Below, piece by piece: positions 22,887 to 32,940 of a DNA stretch of 64,000 nt. The position numbers and the translations under genes were made by a program. This DNA is from Actinernus sp. WN-2022 (Eukaryota > Cnidaria > Anthozoa > Actiniaria > Actinernidae). How positions within the stretch are numbered: position 1 is the first letter of the stretch; every line of letters starts with the position of its first letter. The notes beneath the pieces were generated by a model, which did no database searches, was not told the origin of the DNA, and saw only the letters and a list, made by a program, of their open reading frames with translations. The DNA lies in assembly GCA_030867875.1 (NCBI GenBank), contig JAOWCC010000936.1:81687032-81751031 (forward strand), written 5' to 3'.

Positions 22887-24722
22887 TTATGGTGATTGAC
22901 AATATGTTTTCAAATAATTACAAATATTGAGGTAATGCCCAATTCTATGATTATTATCATCTGCTAGAGGGTCTGGGACAAGGCCATTGATTTCATCTAC
23001 TTGATCATCAGATAGTTGAATGGTGCTTTCTGGTACAACAACCATGTTATCTGTTTCTATGTCTGACACAGGGCCATCAGTATCAATGCCATACAAGGAA
23101 ATATCACATACATCGATATCATCCACACCAGTTTGGACCACTTCAGAGTACCAGAGTGCAAGGGGGGACATACTACGCATGGTGCGCATTCCATGGTGAT
23201 TCCATTGGGAGATGAACTCATTTAAAGATGCTTGAATGGCTGGCAGATAAACATAATGAAGAGCAAATATATCATGTTCATCATGTGCATCAAGGATACC
23301 ATTATGTTCCATAAATGTGAAGAGATCTCTGTAAAATGCAGAAACAACCCTGTTCACTTCTGACCACAGACGTTCAATTCTTTGATTATACACGCTGCGT
23401 CCAGCAATAAAACTTCCTCTATTTAGTCCTCGCTGGTCAATAATAAATCTAGCAACGTCTACATTTTCTACACCCCTATCCCCTCTAACACGAAAGGGAA
23501 GTCCAAATGCTTGTGTACCATTTAGAAAGCATTGCAAGGCTGTCCTTGCAAGGTTATTAGTGAAGCACTTCAAGTAGATTATAGCTCTGCTATACCCATC
23601 TATACAGCCATGTACAACAAATCTCCAGTGGATAAGCTTATGGTTTGAGTCCATGTGCCACAAGTGGTTTGGTTTCTTAACATTATAGAGGCGTCTTTGG
23701 ATTGTATATCTACGCCTTATGGCACGATTAACTGGATCGATACTATGTAAAGCTTTCCTGATTTTCCACCTCTGGGTGTAAATTTCGCGTGCCCTCAAAG
23801 CTCCACGTACGTAGGTTTCACCAGAGAAAGGGGTTAATCGTAAAATATCTCTTATATGCAATTCAAGTTCCTCATCGGTAATCTCACTGAAATCAGCTAT
23901 ACCGTATTCTAGCCTTCTTCTGGAGAGGGTCTTGGCACTAACTCCTAGACACTTTGCAATAGCTGCCCACTGCATACCAGTGCTTCGAAGTACTTCAATT
24001 TGTTCTGCTGTGATGTTATATTTTGGTCTTCCTCCAGTACTGTTTGCTCGGGAAGGCACACGACGGGAAACAGCGCAGTGTACATTAGAATTAGCTATCT
24101 GTTCCCTGATATGGTGAAGAAGCTCCCGTAGGCATTGTAAAAGGCTTTCAATTAGCGCTTTTACCGACAAAAAGTCTTGGGTATTTGCCAGAACCAAAGT
24201 AATAGCAGCAACTATTTGAATGTACCCTTCCAATCGATCGTGTAAATATTCCAAATATCTGTCATTTCCAGGAGCTGTGGTTTGTTCTATGCGCGTTACA
24301 CAGTCTTGTAAGGACAACAGGAAATTTCTCAATTCTTCATCATCAGCTCCAGCCACTGGAATAACGACAAATACGTACAAAACAGCAATACTGTAGTGTA
24401 GTAAACGAAGAACTTGACCATCGCCGCCATTGTTGTTGAAGCTTTTGGCGGGAATATTAACGAATGGCGCAAAGCATGCCGGACAATCTCGACCGTAAAA
24501 TTTCTCGACCATGAAAAAAATTCTCAACCGTGAAAGAAAAATTCTCGACCGTGAAAATAAATCTCGACCGTGAAAAAATCTCAACCACAACAAAAAATAA
24601 TTCTCGACCATAAAAAAAAATTCCCGACCGGAAGAAAAATATTCTCGACCCGTGAAAATATTTCTCGACTGGAAAAATATTCTCGACCACTTTTGTCCAC
24701 TATGGCTTTCCATAGTAAACAC
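22887..24722 (-). CDS. DD35E integrase (rve-type) transposase
   Basis: The open frame is 611 codons, but the first ~85 only translate the terminal inverted repeat. A helix-rich region (~125-210) is followed by a helix-turn-helix (~230-275, GGRPKYNITAEQIEVL then WAAIAKCLGVSAKTLSRRR). The retroviral-integrase catalytic core has D358 (WHMDSN), D415 (RGDRGVEN) and E450 (NQRIERLW), a DD35E spacing. The C-terminal ~80 residues are acidic. The core is uninterrupted, so the protein may be active. There is no in-frame Met between the TIR and residue ~250; an ATGGCGGCG at 24430 lies in another frame, so the true start may need a short intron or sit in the TIR. The enzyme would cut and join its own element ends. 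Confidence 0.85.
   Translation of the reverse strand: MFTMESHSGQKWSRIFFQSRNIFTGREYFSSGREFFFMVENYFLLWLRFFHGRDLFSRSRIFLSRLRIFFMVEKFYGRDCPACFAPFVNIPAKSFNNNGGDGQVLRLLHYSIAVLYVFVVIPVAGADDEELRNFLLSLQDCVTRIEQTTAPGNDRYLEYLHDRLEGYIQIVAAITLVLANTQDFLSVKALIESLLQCLRELLHHIREQIANSNVHCAVSRRVPSRANSTGGRPKYNITAEQIEVLRSTGMQWAAIAKCLGVSAKTLSRRRLEYGIADFSEITDEELELHIRDILRLTPFSGETYVRGALRAREIYTQRWKIRKALHSIDPVNRAIRRRYTIQRRLYNVKKPNHLWHMDSNHKLIHWRFVVHGCIDGYSRAIIYLKCFTNNLARTALQCFLNGTQAFGLPFRVRGDRGVENVDVARFIIDQRGLNRGSFIAGRSVYNQRIERLWSEVNRVVSAFYRDLFTFMEHNGILDAHDEHDIFALHYVYLPAIQASLNEFISQWNHHGMRTMRSMSPLALWYSEVVQTGVDDIDVCDISLYGIDTDGPVSDIETDNMVVVPESTIQLSDDQVDEINGLVPDPLADDNNHRIGHYLNICNYLKTYCQSP
24470..24716 (-). repeat. Right terminal inverted repeat of GGTCGAGAA units
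   Basis: Inverted counterpart of the left array, differing by a few substitutions and length changes in T runs. The divergence between the two arms is low, which suggests fairly recent mobility. The minus-strand transposase frame reads through it. Confidence 0.75.
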
Positions 24723-24986
24723 CGGAAATCAACTGTTATTGAGATCTGCTAATTTATGTGTTTTGAACCCCGCTGTCACTTTTGAAATTGTAACTATATT
24801 GATCCAGATCGAAGGTAATAGAATAAAATTATTTGTTGCTAATCATGTTGCTCGCTCGCTGCGGCAGCAATGAAACCGCTGTCGTTTCGTTATCAACTGA
24901 CCGAAAAGACCCTGGGGACGAGGTTGGCTCGTCATATGCCTTATATTTCGTAACATGAGCACGGGACGCCTGTGATCTGCACTGTA

Positions 24987-27571
24987 ATGACTCTGGAAGA
25001 AGCTCTGTTGATTTTTCTTTCGCTCACATTTGTTATTAGTTTTGTGAGTAACTTGTTACTGGCTTTAGCAATCATCAGGCTAAAACTGCGAGAAGAAAAG
25101 ATATTCAAAGACAAAAAACGCCATTTCGATGTATTGTACATCGCTCTTGCACTGGGCAACTCGCTCGGAGCTCTCCTTGTTTTCCCACCATTGCTTCACA
25201 TGTATTCTCGTGGTTCCGAGCAGAAGATAGACTATGGTAAACTCTGTCATATCTACGGCTCTCTGGTATCGTTTCATTTCACCTATGGTGCTGTTTTGAC
25301 GTTGGAAATGCATGTTCATCATCTGTGTTCAGTCGTATGGCCGTTTCATTATCTTATTTTCACAAGAACGAAGAACAGCAAAGTTCCATATATTTGCATA
25401 TTACTTTCGCTTGTGGCCGCTATTCTAGCCGGAGTCCTGCCTGCTGTTGGCCTGGGTTCGTTCATTAACACTACCAAGGCGTCCACCTTGACTGTACATT
25501 GCTTGCCTGACTTCCAGCCGGCCGTATCTCGTCACCGCGTGGCTCTGTATTTTAACATGGCTGTTGGCTTCTGTTGTTTACTTACCACATTGTGCCTCTT
25601 CGTTCGTGTCATTTACGAATTCGTGAAGATGAAGCGAGTGAACATTAGAACATATCAAGGATGTTGTGGTCTGCCTGAGGGAGCAGTCTTTGTTATCGCT
25701 AAAGGCCTGCTGTATATCACCACATGGAGCCCATGTCTGGTGAGCTAAAAAAACGTACAGGACGACATGTTTAGACGTTCGGTAGGAACCCCGTTATAAC
25801 GAAGTGCTAGCCCATTTACACTACAGTGGCTTTTTGGCACGGCTCGGATAAAAGCGGTACGGGTACCAAACATATGGGTTCGCTCCTCGTTTACACTATC
25901 ATTTTTTCGCCGTACCAAATGGTTGCCGAAATTTTGGTAATTATTTACTTCAGAACGCATGCGCTGTTCGTCCATCCAGTTTGGAAGCCTTAATGCCAAC
26001 AGTATCAACGTAAGCTCTAGACTTGATAAAGGTATGAAAAGGCGTTAGCGAAACCAGGGCCGAAAGAAAACTGGACTCGGATTGTTCATGAGGTTAGTTG
26101 CTACGCTAACGGTATTTTTGCGTTTTCAAGGCTTCATTTCATGGTTTCTTCTTTCATTATTATAAGAAGTTCTCTAACATCGCTTTCTTCCCAAGCATGG
26201 CCATGGCCGCACATTTTCTTGGCTGTGGCTGTGACTGCGTTTGTCCGCCATCTTGAATTATAAACTTCTGAGTGTGACCGCTTGCCAATACGATCGAAGG
26301 CCATAGAATAACATCGCGTTTGGTCCGGGTGATCGTCTACACTACGAATTTTATCCGAGCCGAACCCATATTTTGGTAGCCGTACCAATTTTACCCGTGC
26401 TCGGACTACCTATTTAGAAGGGCCAGGCACGGGTAAAATTGTTGGTTCGGCACGGGTAAAATTAGGCGCGGCAAACTATTTACACTGCTAAATTTATCCG
26501 AGCCGAACTCTTATTTTGGTACGCGCACCAATTTTATCCGAGCCGTGCCAAAAATTTGGTGTAGTGTAAATGGGCCCTTAAAGGACCGGAAAAATAGGTC
26601 CGTTATATCGAGGATTCGTTATAAACGATCCCGGTTATAATGGTTGGAGCAACTGCAGACTACCCCGCAAATGAAAAGATACCCCCATACAAGGGTCTAC
26701 GGGCTACACGTCGTGAAGCTAAGTCTTAATGAATTCTTTATAGAACGAAGCTATGCTACGCGTACTACGTAAGAGGTGGACTGAGGCTGAGTCACACCCG
26801 TGAAGCTATGTAGCACGCGAGTCAGCCTCAGTCTACCTCTTCCATTCGACGCGTAGCACAGTTTCGTTCTATACAGAATTGAGTAAGACATAGCCTCACA
26901 GGTGTGATACTCAGCCTCAGTCCACTTCTTCCATTCGACGCGTAGCAAACTATGCGTGCTACGCGTATGCCTAACCCCTGGGAGTCTTTCGGTCAAAACA
27001 GTATCAATTGCCCCTCCTACAAAGAAAGACATTGGTCAAATGAACGACGACACCAAAAATATAAAAAAGGGTAACAGCCTGCGTTGCATCTGAACTAAAC
27101 TGAGGTTTAGTTCGGATGCGACGCAGGCTAGGGTAACAGTGCTCAGTTACAATATAATTTATAATCTTTCCGTGTTTTGGTTCGTACTTCTCGTGTGAAA
27201 TCCGCTTCCATTTTGTCGAAGTTGTTTTAGCGGTTTTAATCTTGGTAGGTAAAATGTAACACGACCTTTCGCTTTCATTTCCTTATTTGGAGCAGATTCT
27301 GATGACGATTATCACATGTTCAAGTACCATCCATGTACCCCCCGACGTGGTGGTCATCACCTATGCTTTATTGTTCGTTCCAGGGCTTCTCGGCCCATGT
27401 GTTTATTACTTTACCCATGAGGACCTCCGGGACATATGTAATGAGTCCGCTCGACGGATGTGCTTGACCGAAGTACGACAAACAGCACCCGGTAATAGAG
27501 AAGGTCAGTTTATCCTGCAACAACAACAAGCTTTATTTGTACCTTTAAAAAAATTTAGATTACAAATATAA
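24987..27571 (+). CDS. Divergent rhodopsin-like GPCR, two exons
   Basis: Exon 1 is 24987-25739 and ends at TGTCTG|GTGAGC; exon 2 is 27296-27571 after TTTGGAGCAG; both are phase 0. The 342-residue product has seven hydrophobic segments: TM1 ~7-31, TM2 ~47-72, TM3 ~86-110, TM4 ~134-158, TM5 ~185-210, TM6 ~232-257, TM7 ~270-288. Cys87 and Cys172 could form the TM3-ECL2 disulfide and TM6 keeps W-S-P. The DRY motif is replaced by HHL (~111-113), the TM2 Asp appears as Asn, and NPxxY reads GPCVYY. It is probably a plasma-membrane receptor or non-canonical family member with unknown ligand. The first in-frame ATG was chosen; the frame opens 15 nt earlier at a GTG. The last ~20 residues come from LINE-derived sequence, so the native 3' end may be lost or spliced at GAAG|GTCAGT (27499). 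Confidence 0.7.
25740..27295 (+). other. GPCR intron packed with inverted-repeat elements
   Basis: This 1,556-bp intron splits TM6. It holds a ~766-bp element at 25810-26575 with 15-bp ends GCCCATTTACACTAC and further inverted subterminal sequence (TTTTTGGCACGGCTCGG). That element is itself flanked by GTTATAACGAA/TTCGTTATAA arms of an older mariner-like MITE. Next is an inverted pair around GAACGAAGCTATGCTACGCG near 26729-26882, then a near-perfect hairpin at 27076-27129. No coding sequence was seen. Confidence 0.6.
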
Positions 27572-28345
27572 TATAATTATAGAAATTTTCTATAATTGAG
27601 GTACGGGCTGCCTTAATTAACCATATCGGGCTACATTAGTCAGGCAGCTCAACATAATTAGTGAACAATGCGATAGAGCAGTGCAGGGCAGATACAAATT
27701 AACGCACAAAGCAGACAAGCACAAAAGCTTAATATAAAATACAAATAAGAAGAGGAAAAATTGATAATTAAATAAATGACTTATCACATAATTTATATAG
27801 ATTTATAAAACTAAGAAATGGTAATGATGAATATTATACTGTGATGAATTTGCAAGGGGAAAAAAACAGAGAAAAAAACTGAGATATAAAGATGCATATT
27901 TCACATATTTCAATAAGAATTTAGAATATCTTGTTTGAGTTTCGTCTTAAAGGTGCTTCTCTTAGAGGATTTTATTTTCTGATAAATTTTATTCCAGACT
28001 TTGGCATCTTGGAAGCTGATGTTAAATTTTCCATAATTTAAGTTCTCGCATAAGGTAAAGAATGGGAGGATTTTGAAGCTAATCTAGTATTATATGAATT
28101 ATAATTGTTTTTTGCTCACTTAGCTTGTATAAAAATATTATCAAAAGAAGAAGGCAGATTACCTGTACTGAAATCATACATAAGTACAGCATTATAAAGA
28201 AACACGAGGTCTGGTATTTTAAGGGCTCTAAAAAGAGGATTAGTTTGCTCATTGTAGTCAAAAAAAGTTATAATACGCATTACTCTTTTTTTAAGTACAA
28301 TTCTCGGCTCGGGAATTGAAGTGATCATAAATTGGTCAACAGATA
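27500..28345 (-). mobile_element. 3' end of a LINE (CR1/RTE-like) with reverse-transcriptase tail
   Basis: On the minus strand about 28328-28116 encodes a C-terminal LINE segment (RVMRIITFFDYNEQTNPLFR ... LYNAVLMYDF), the stretch that follows the polymerase domain in many invertebrate LINEs. A 3' UTR follows, ending AATAAAGCTTGTTGTTGTTG near 27515, a repeat-tailed 3' end. 5' truncated and interrupted by stops. It abuts the GPCR 3' end. Confidence 0.65.
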
Positions 28346-28560
28346 GATAAATATTTTACTGATTTGTTGTAGTAGGCTGATTATCACAGCTTGTAGGTGG
28401 GCGTGCTATTACTCCTCGCACACTCCTCACTACATTAACTGTTTTGGACACACTACACTCAACTCATGTATGTTGATTTTTATGGAGGGAGGAAAACCGG
28501 AGAACCCGGAGAAAAACCCTCGAATGCAGATAAGGAATCAACAACAAACCTAACTCACAT
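28345..28560 (-). repeat. SINE-like body attached to the tRNA-like array
   Basis: On the minus strand this follows the last tRNA-like unit and holds GGGTTTTTCTCCGGGTTCTC and CGGTTTTCCTCCCTCC, a conserved-looking block that I associate with invertebrate SINE bodies. Together with one head unit it would form a complete tRNA-derived SINE. Confidence 0.5.
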
Positions 28561-31089
28561 ATGGTGCCCGAGCCGAGAATCGAACCCGCATGCAATACGG
28601 TGAGAGGCGAGTGTTTTACCACTGTGCCAATCAACAACAAATCTTACTCGCATATGGTGCCCGAGCCGAGAATCGAACCCGCAATATGGCGAGAGGCGAG
28701 TGTTTTACCACTGTGCCAATCAACAACAAATCTTACTCGCATATGGTGCCCGAGCCGAGAATCGAACCCGCAATATGGCGAGAGGCGAGTGTTTTACCAC
28801 TGTGCCAATCAACAACAAATCTTACTCGCATATGGTGCCCGAGCCGAGAATCGAACCCGCATACAATACGGTGAGAGGCGAGTGTTTTACCACTGTGCCA
28901 ATCAACAACAAATCTTACTCGCATATGGTGCCCGAGCCGAGAATCGAACCCGCAATATGGCGAGAGGCGAGTGTTTTACCACTGTGCCAATCAACAACAA
29001 ATCTTACTCGCATATGGTGCCCGAGCCGAGAATCGAACCCGCATACAATACGGTGAGAGGCGAGTGTTTTACCACTGTGCCAATCAACAACAAATCTTAC
29101 TCGCATATGGTGCCCGAGCCGAGAATCGAACCCGCAATATGGCGAGAGGCGAGTGTTTTACCACTGTGCCAATCAACAACAAATCTTACTCGCATATGGT
29201 GCCCGAGCCGAGAATCGAACCCGCATACAATACGGTGAGAGGCGAGTGTTTTACCACTGTGCCAATCAACAACAAATCTTACTCGCATATGGTGCCCGAG
29301 CCGAGAATCGAACCCGCAATATGGCGAGAGGCGAGTGTTTTACCACTGTGCCAATCAACAACAAATCTTACTCGCATATGGTGCCCGAGCCGAGAATCGA
29401 ACCCGCATACAATACGGTGAGAGGCGAGTGTTTTACCACTGTGCCAATCAACAACAAATCTTACTCGCATATGGTGCCCGAGCCGAGAATCGAACCCGCA
29501 ATATGGCGAGAGGCGAGTGTTTTACCACTGTGCCAATCAACAACAAATCTTACTCGCATATGGTGCCCGAGCCGAGAATCGAACCCGCAATATGGCGAGA
29601 GGCGAGTGTTTTACCACTGTGCCAATCAACAACAAATCTTACTCGCATATGGTGCCCGAGCCGAGAATCGAACCCGCATACAATACGGTGAGAGGCGAGT
29701 GTTTTACCACTGTGCCAATCAACAACAAATCTTACTCGCATATGGTGCCCGAGCCGAGAATCGAACCCGCAATATGGCGAGAGGCGAGTGTTTTACCACT
29801 GTGCCAATCAACAACAAATCTTACTCGCATATGGTGCCCGAGCCGAGAATCGAACCCGCAATATGGCGAGAGGCGAGTGTTTTACCACTGTGCCAATCAA
29901 CAACAAATCTTACTCGCATATGGTGCCCGAGCCGAGAATCGAACCCGCATACAATACGGTGAGAGGCGAGTGTTTTACCACTGTGCCAATCAACAACAAA
30001 TCTTACTCGCATATGGTGCCCGAGCCGAGAATCGAACCCGCATACAATACGGTGAGAGGCGAGTGTTTTACCACTGTGCCAATCAACAACAAATCTTACT
30101 CGCATATGGTGCCCGAGCCGAGAATCGAACCCGCATACAATACGGTGAGAGGCGAGTGTTTTACCACTGTGCCAATCAACAACAAATCTTACTCGCATAT
30201 GGTGCCCGAGCCGAGAATCGAACCCGCAATATGGCGAGAGGCGAGTGTTTTACCACTGTGCCAATCAACAACAAATCTTACTCGCATATGGTGCCCGAGC
30301 CGAGAATCGAACCCGCATACAATACGGTGAGAGGCGAGTGTTTTACCACTGTGCCAATCAACAACAAATCTTACTCGCATATGGTGCCCGAGCCGAGAAT
30401 CGAACCCGCATACAATACGGTGAGAGGCGAGTGTTTTACCACTGTGCCAATCAACAACAAATCTTACTCGCATATGGTGCCCGAGCCGAGAATCGAACCC
30501 GCATACAATACGGTGAGAGGCGAGTGTTTTACCACTGTGCCAATCAACAACAAATCTTACTCGCATATGGTGCCCGAGCCGAGAATCGAACCCGCAATAT
30601 GGCGAGAGGCGAGTGTTTTACCACTGTGCCAATCAACAACAAATCTTACTCGCATATGGTGCCCGAGCCGAGAATCGAACCCGCATACAATACGGTGAGA
30701 GGCGAGTGTTTTACCACTGTGCCAATCAACAACAAATCTTACTCGCATATGGTGCCCGAGCCGAGAATCGAACCCGCATACAATACGGTGAGAGGCGAGT
30801 GTTTTACCACTGTGCCAATCAACAACAAATCTTACTCGCATATGGTGCCCGAGCCGAGAATCGAACCCGCATGCAATACGGTGAGAGGCGAGTGTTTTAC
30901 CACTGTGCCAATCAACAACAAATCTTACTCGCATATGGTGCCCGAGCCGAGAATCGAACCCGCAATATGGCGAGAGGCGAGTGTTTTACCACTGTGCCAA
31001 TCAACAACAAATCTTACTCGCATATGGTGCCCGAGCCGAGAATCGAACCCGCAATATGGCGAGAGGCGAGTGTTTTACCACTGTGCCAA
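28561..31089 (-). repeat. 28-unit tandem array of tRNA-like (SINE head) units
   Basis: Units of 89 bp and 93 bp repeat 28 times (starts 28561, 28654, 28743, 28832, ... 31024; the last is cut short). On the minus strand each contains TTGGCACAGTGG (A-box-like), ~20 bp of CTCGCCTCTC, then GGTTCGATTCT (B-box-like) and TCGGGCACCA, followed by a TTGTTGTTG linker. The 93-bp form differs by CATACAATACGG in place of CAATATGGC. A/B spacing matches RNA polymerase III promoters and the sequence recalls tRNA-Gly, but the acceptor stem does not pair, so these are not functional tRNAs. Confidence 0.85.
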
Positions 31090-31423
31090 TCTGCATCCCC
31101 GATGTCAATGTGCTGTTACAATGTTTTGGTTTATAAAACATTAAAAATCATTATTTACAGTTGTTTCCTGTATTTGCTATCCTAATCTAATACATATATG
31201 GTAGGAACAGTAATAGCCTTATTCAAGATTTGTTATGCTTTTATTTCCCATTTTAATTGCATTCTTCTTGCTTTGCTCTTTTTTGTTATCTGCATCATAC
31301 AGGTAATATCCGTCATGCACCTGGAGGAGCGGTTGAAATGAATAACGTTCAATCAGTATGAGATGGTGGATATATTTCAAGACTGGTATTCCAGTGGACA
31401 ATAACTGTCGCGGTGCTGTTCCC

Positions 31424-32108
31424 TTCTCCCCTCCCTTCTCCCCTCCCCCCTCCCTTCTCCCGTCCCCCATCCCTTCTCTCCTTTCTTCTCCCATCCCTTC
31501 TCCCGTCCCCATCCCTTCTCCCTTCCCTTCTCCCCTCCCTTCTTCCCTCCTTTCTCCCATCTCTTCTCCCCTCCCTTCTCCCCTCCCTTCTCCCGTCCCC
31601 ATCCCTTCTCCCCTCCCTTCTTCCCTCCTTTCTCCCATCTCTTCTCCCCTCCCTTCTCCTCTCCCTTCTCCCGTCCCCCATCCCTTCTCCCCTCCCTTCT
31701 CCCGTCCCCCATCTCTTCTCCCCTCCCTTCTCCCCTCCCTTCTCCCGACCCCCATCCCTTCTCCCCTCCCTTTTCCCATCCCTTCTCCCCTCTCTTTTCC
31801 CATCCCTTCTCCCCTCCCTTCTCCCCATCCCTTCTCCCCTCCCCCTCCATTCTCCCCTCCCCTCCCCCTCCCTTCTCCCCTCCCCATCCCTTCTCCCCTC
31901 CCTTCTCCCCTCCCTTCTCCCTTCTCCCGTCCCCCATCTCTTCTCCCCTCCCTTCTCCCATCTCCCATCCCCCATCCCTTCTCCCCTCCCTTCTCCCCTC
32001 CCTTCTCCCCTCCCTTCTCCCCTCCCTTCTCCCGTCCCCATCTCTTCTCCCCTCCCCATCCCTTCTCCCTTCCCTTGAATTCTCCGTCCCTTCTCCCCTT
32101 CCCTCCCC
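31424..32108 (+). repeat. ~690-bp polypyrimidine tract of CCCTTCTCC repeats
   Basis: Almost pure C/T on the plus strand, built of CCCTTCTCC, CCCATCCCTTCTCC and CCGTCCCCATC variants with interruptions. All six frames are open through much of it; the Gly/Glu/Arg- and Pro/Ser/Leu-rich translations are meaningless. Mirror-type pyrimidine tracts can form triplex DNA. Confidence 0.9.
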
Positions 32109-32127
32109 CTCAAAGGAATGCATGCTG

Positions 32128-32432
32128 TGGAACTATCTGCCAAAGGAATTACGCCATCTAGAATCCGTTGAGACTTTCAAACGTCATCTGAAGACACACT
32201 TAGCATATAACTAAACATTTCATACATTCTATTGTAAATGCTATTTTATTGTTATTGCATGGTTATTCTTAATTTTAGACTTTTTATTGGACTTTTTAGG
32301 AAACGCTATTAGATTTGTATTCTGATTAGATTTGTATTTGAAGACCGTTTAGTACTAATGTAATGCGCATTTGATCATTTATATGTAATCTGCGCAATAT
32401 TATTAAATTAATAACTTATTATTATTATTGTA
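32128..32432 (+). mobile_element. LINE 3' end with C-terminal coding remnant
   Basis: 32128-32214 encodes WNYLPKELRHLESVETFKRH ... and stops, a typical C-terminus of CR1-like LINE polymerases. AT-rich 3' UTR follows, ending in a TTATTATTATT tail near 32430. The pyrimidine tract has replaced the sequence immediately 5' of it. Confidence 0.65.
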
Positions 32433-32439
32433 ATAAGAA

Positions 32440-32870
32440 ATCGGCAAACTAAAGTCTCACTGCTCATGTTCAGTTTCAGTTCAGTTTAATTTATTTGCCA
32501 CAAATATAAATAGTAAACTTACAAAGAATAAAATATGTGGCGGGGTAGCCCAAACCATAAAGGCTTGTGAGGTGTTGGGCCACCTGTGTACGGCAACAGC
32601 TCTAGTCATTAAACGAAGACGCTGTAGGTATAGTGGTGTTGTTCGGTAGTTGAATAATCTACCTATTGAGATACATGTAAGACAGGCAGAATCTGTAAGG
32701 ATGAAAAAAATACATCTGGTATAGCAGGCTAGTGTGTTCCAGGATATACTATATTTATTTATGTCATTCGTCCCGTTTATATAAACAATAACCTACTTGT
32801 GACGTTGAAACTTACCGACACCCTCTTCAGGCCCTGATATGTCATATAGTAGAGTAGCATTTATGTAAGG
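32440..32870. other. Non-coding, probable LINE 3'-UTR fragment on the minus strand
   Basis: CAGTTTAATTTATTTGCCAC and the following block look like the inverse of a LINE 3' UTR. No coding sequence was found. Confidence 0.35.
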
Positions 32871-32940
32871 GATATTGACCTGGAGCGAGGGGGTATGGGA
32901 TTTATTCACCGAGGCAACCCGAGGCTACCCGAGGCTACCC

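Larger units (their letters stand above)
20688..24716. mobile_element. 4.0-kb DNA transposon with integrase-type transposase
   Basis: The ends are inverted copies starting CTATGGAAAGCCATAGTGG and are flanked on both sides by TAAA (left 20684-20687, right 24717-24720), a 4-bp target duplication. The inverted repeats extend ~250 bp and consist of many copies of a GGTCGAGAA-plus-T-run motif of about 17-19 bp. Both ends then read into an ATGGCG. The right end drives the transposase on the minus strand; the left end has a short divergent frame. TIR and TSD length resemble Ginger-like or other rve-encoding eukaryotic elements, but the termini are not the TGT...ACA typical of Ginger1, so I leave the superfamily open. 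Confidence 0.85.

Noticed and set aside
28561..31089. A cluster of functional tRNA genes
   Set aside because: A and B boxes are present but the 5' acceptor strand does not pair with TCGGGC and no proper anticodon stem is visible; these are SINE-head units.
28561..31185. Frames of up to 393 codons with VPEPRIEPA-type repeats
   Set aside because: Artefact of the 89/93-bp tRNA-like array lacking stops; overlapping frames on both strands are equally open.
31219..32161. Frames of ~250 codons rich in Gly/Glu/Arg or Pro/Ser/Leu
   Set aside because: Pure consequence of the pyrimidine tract; all frames are open.
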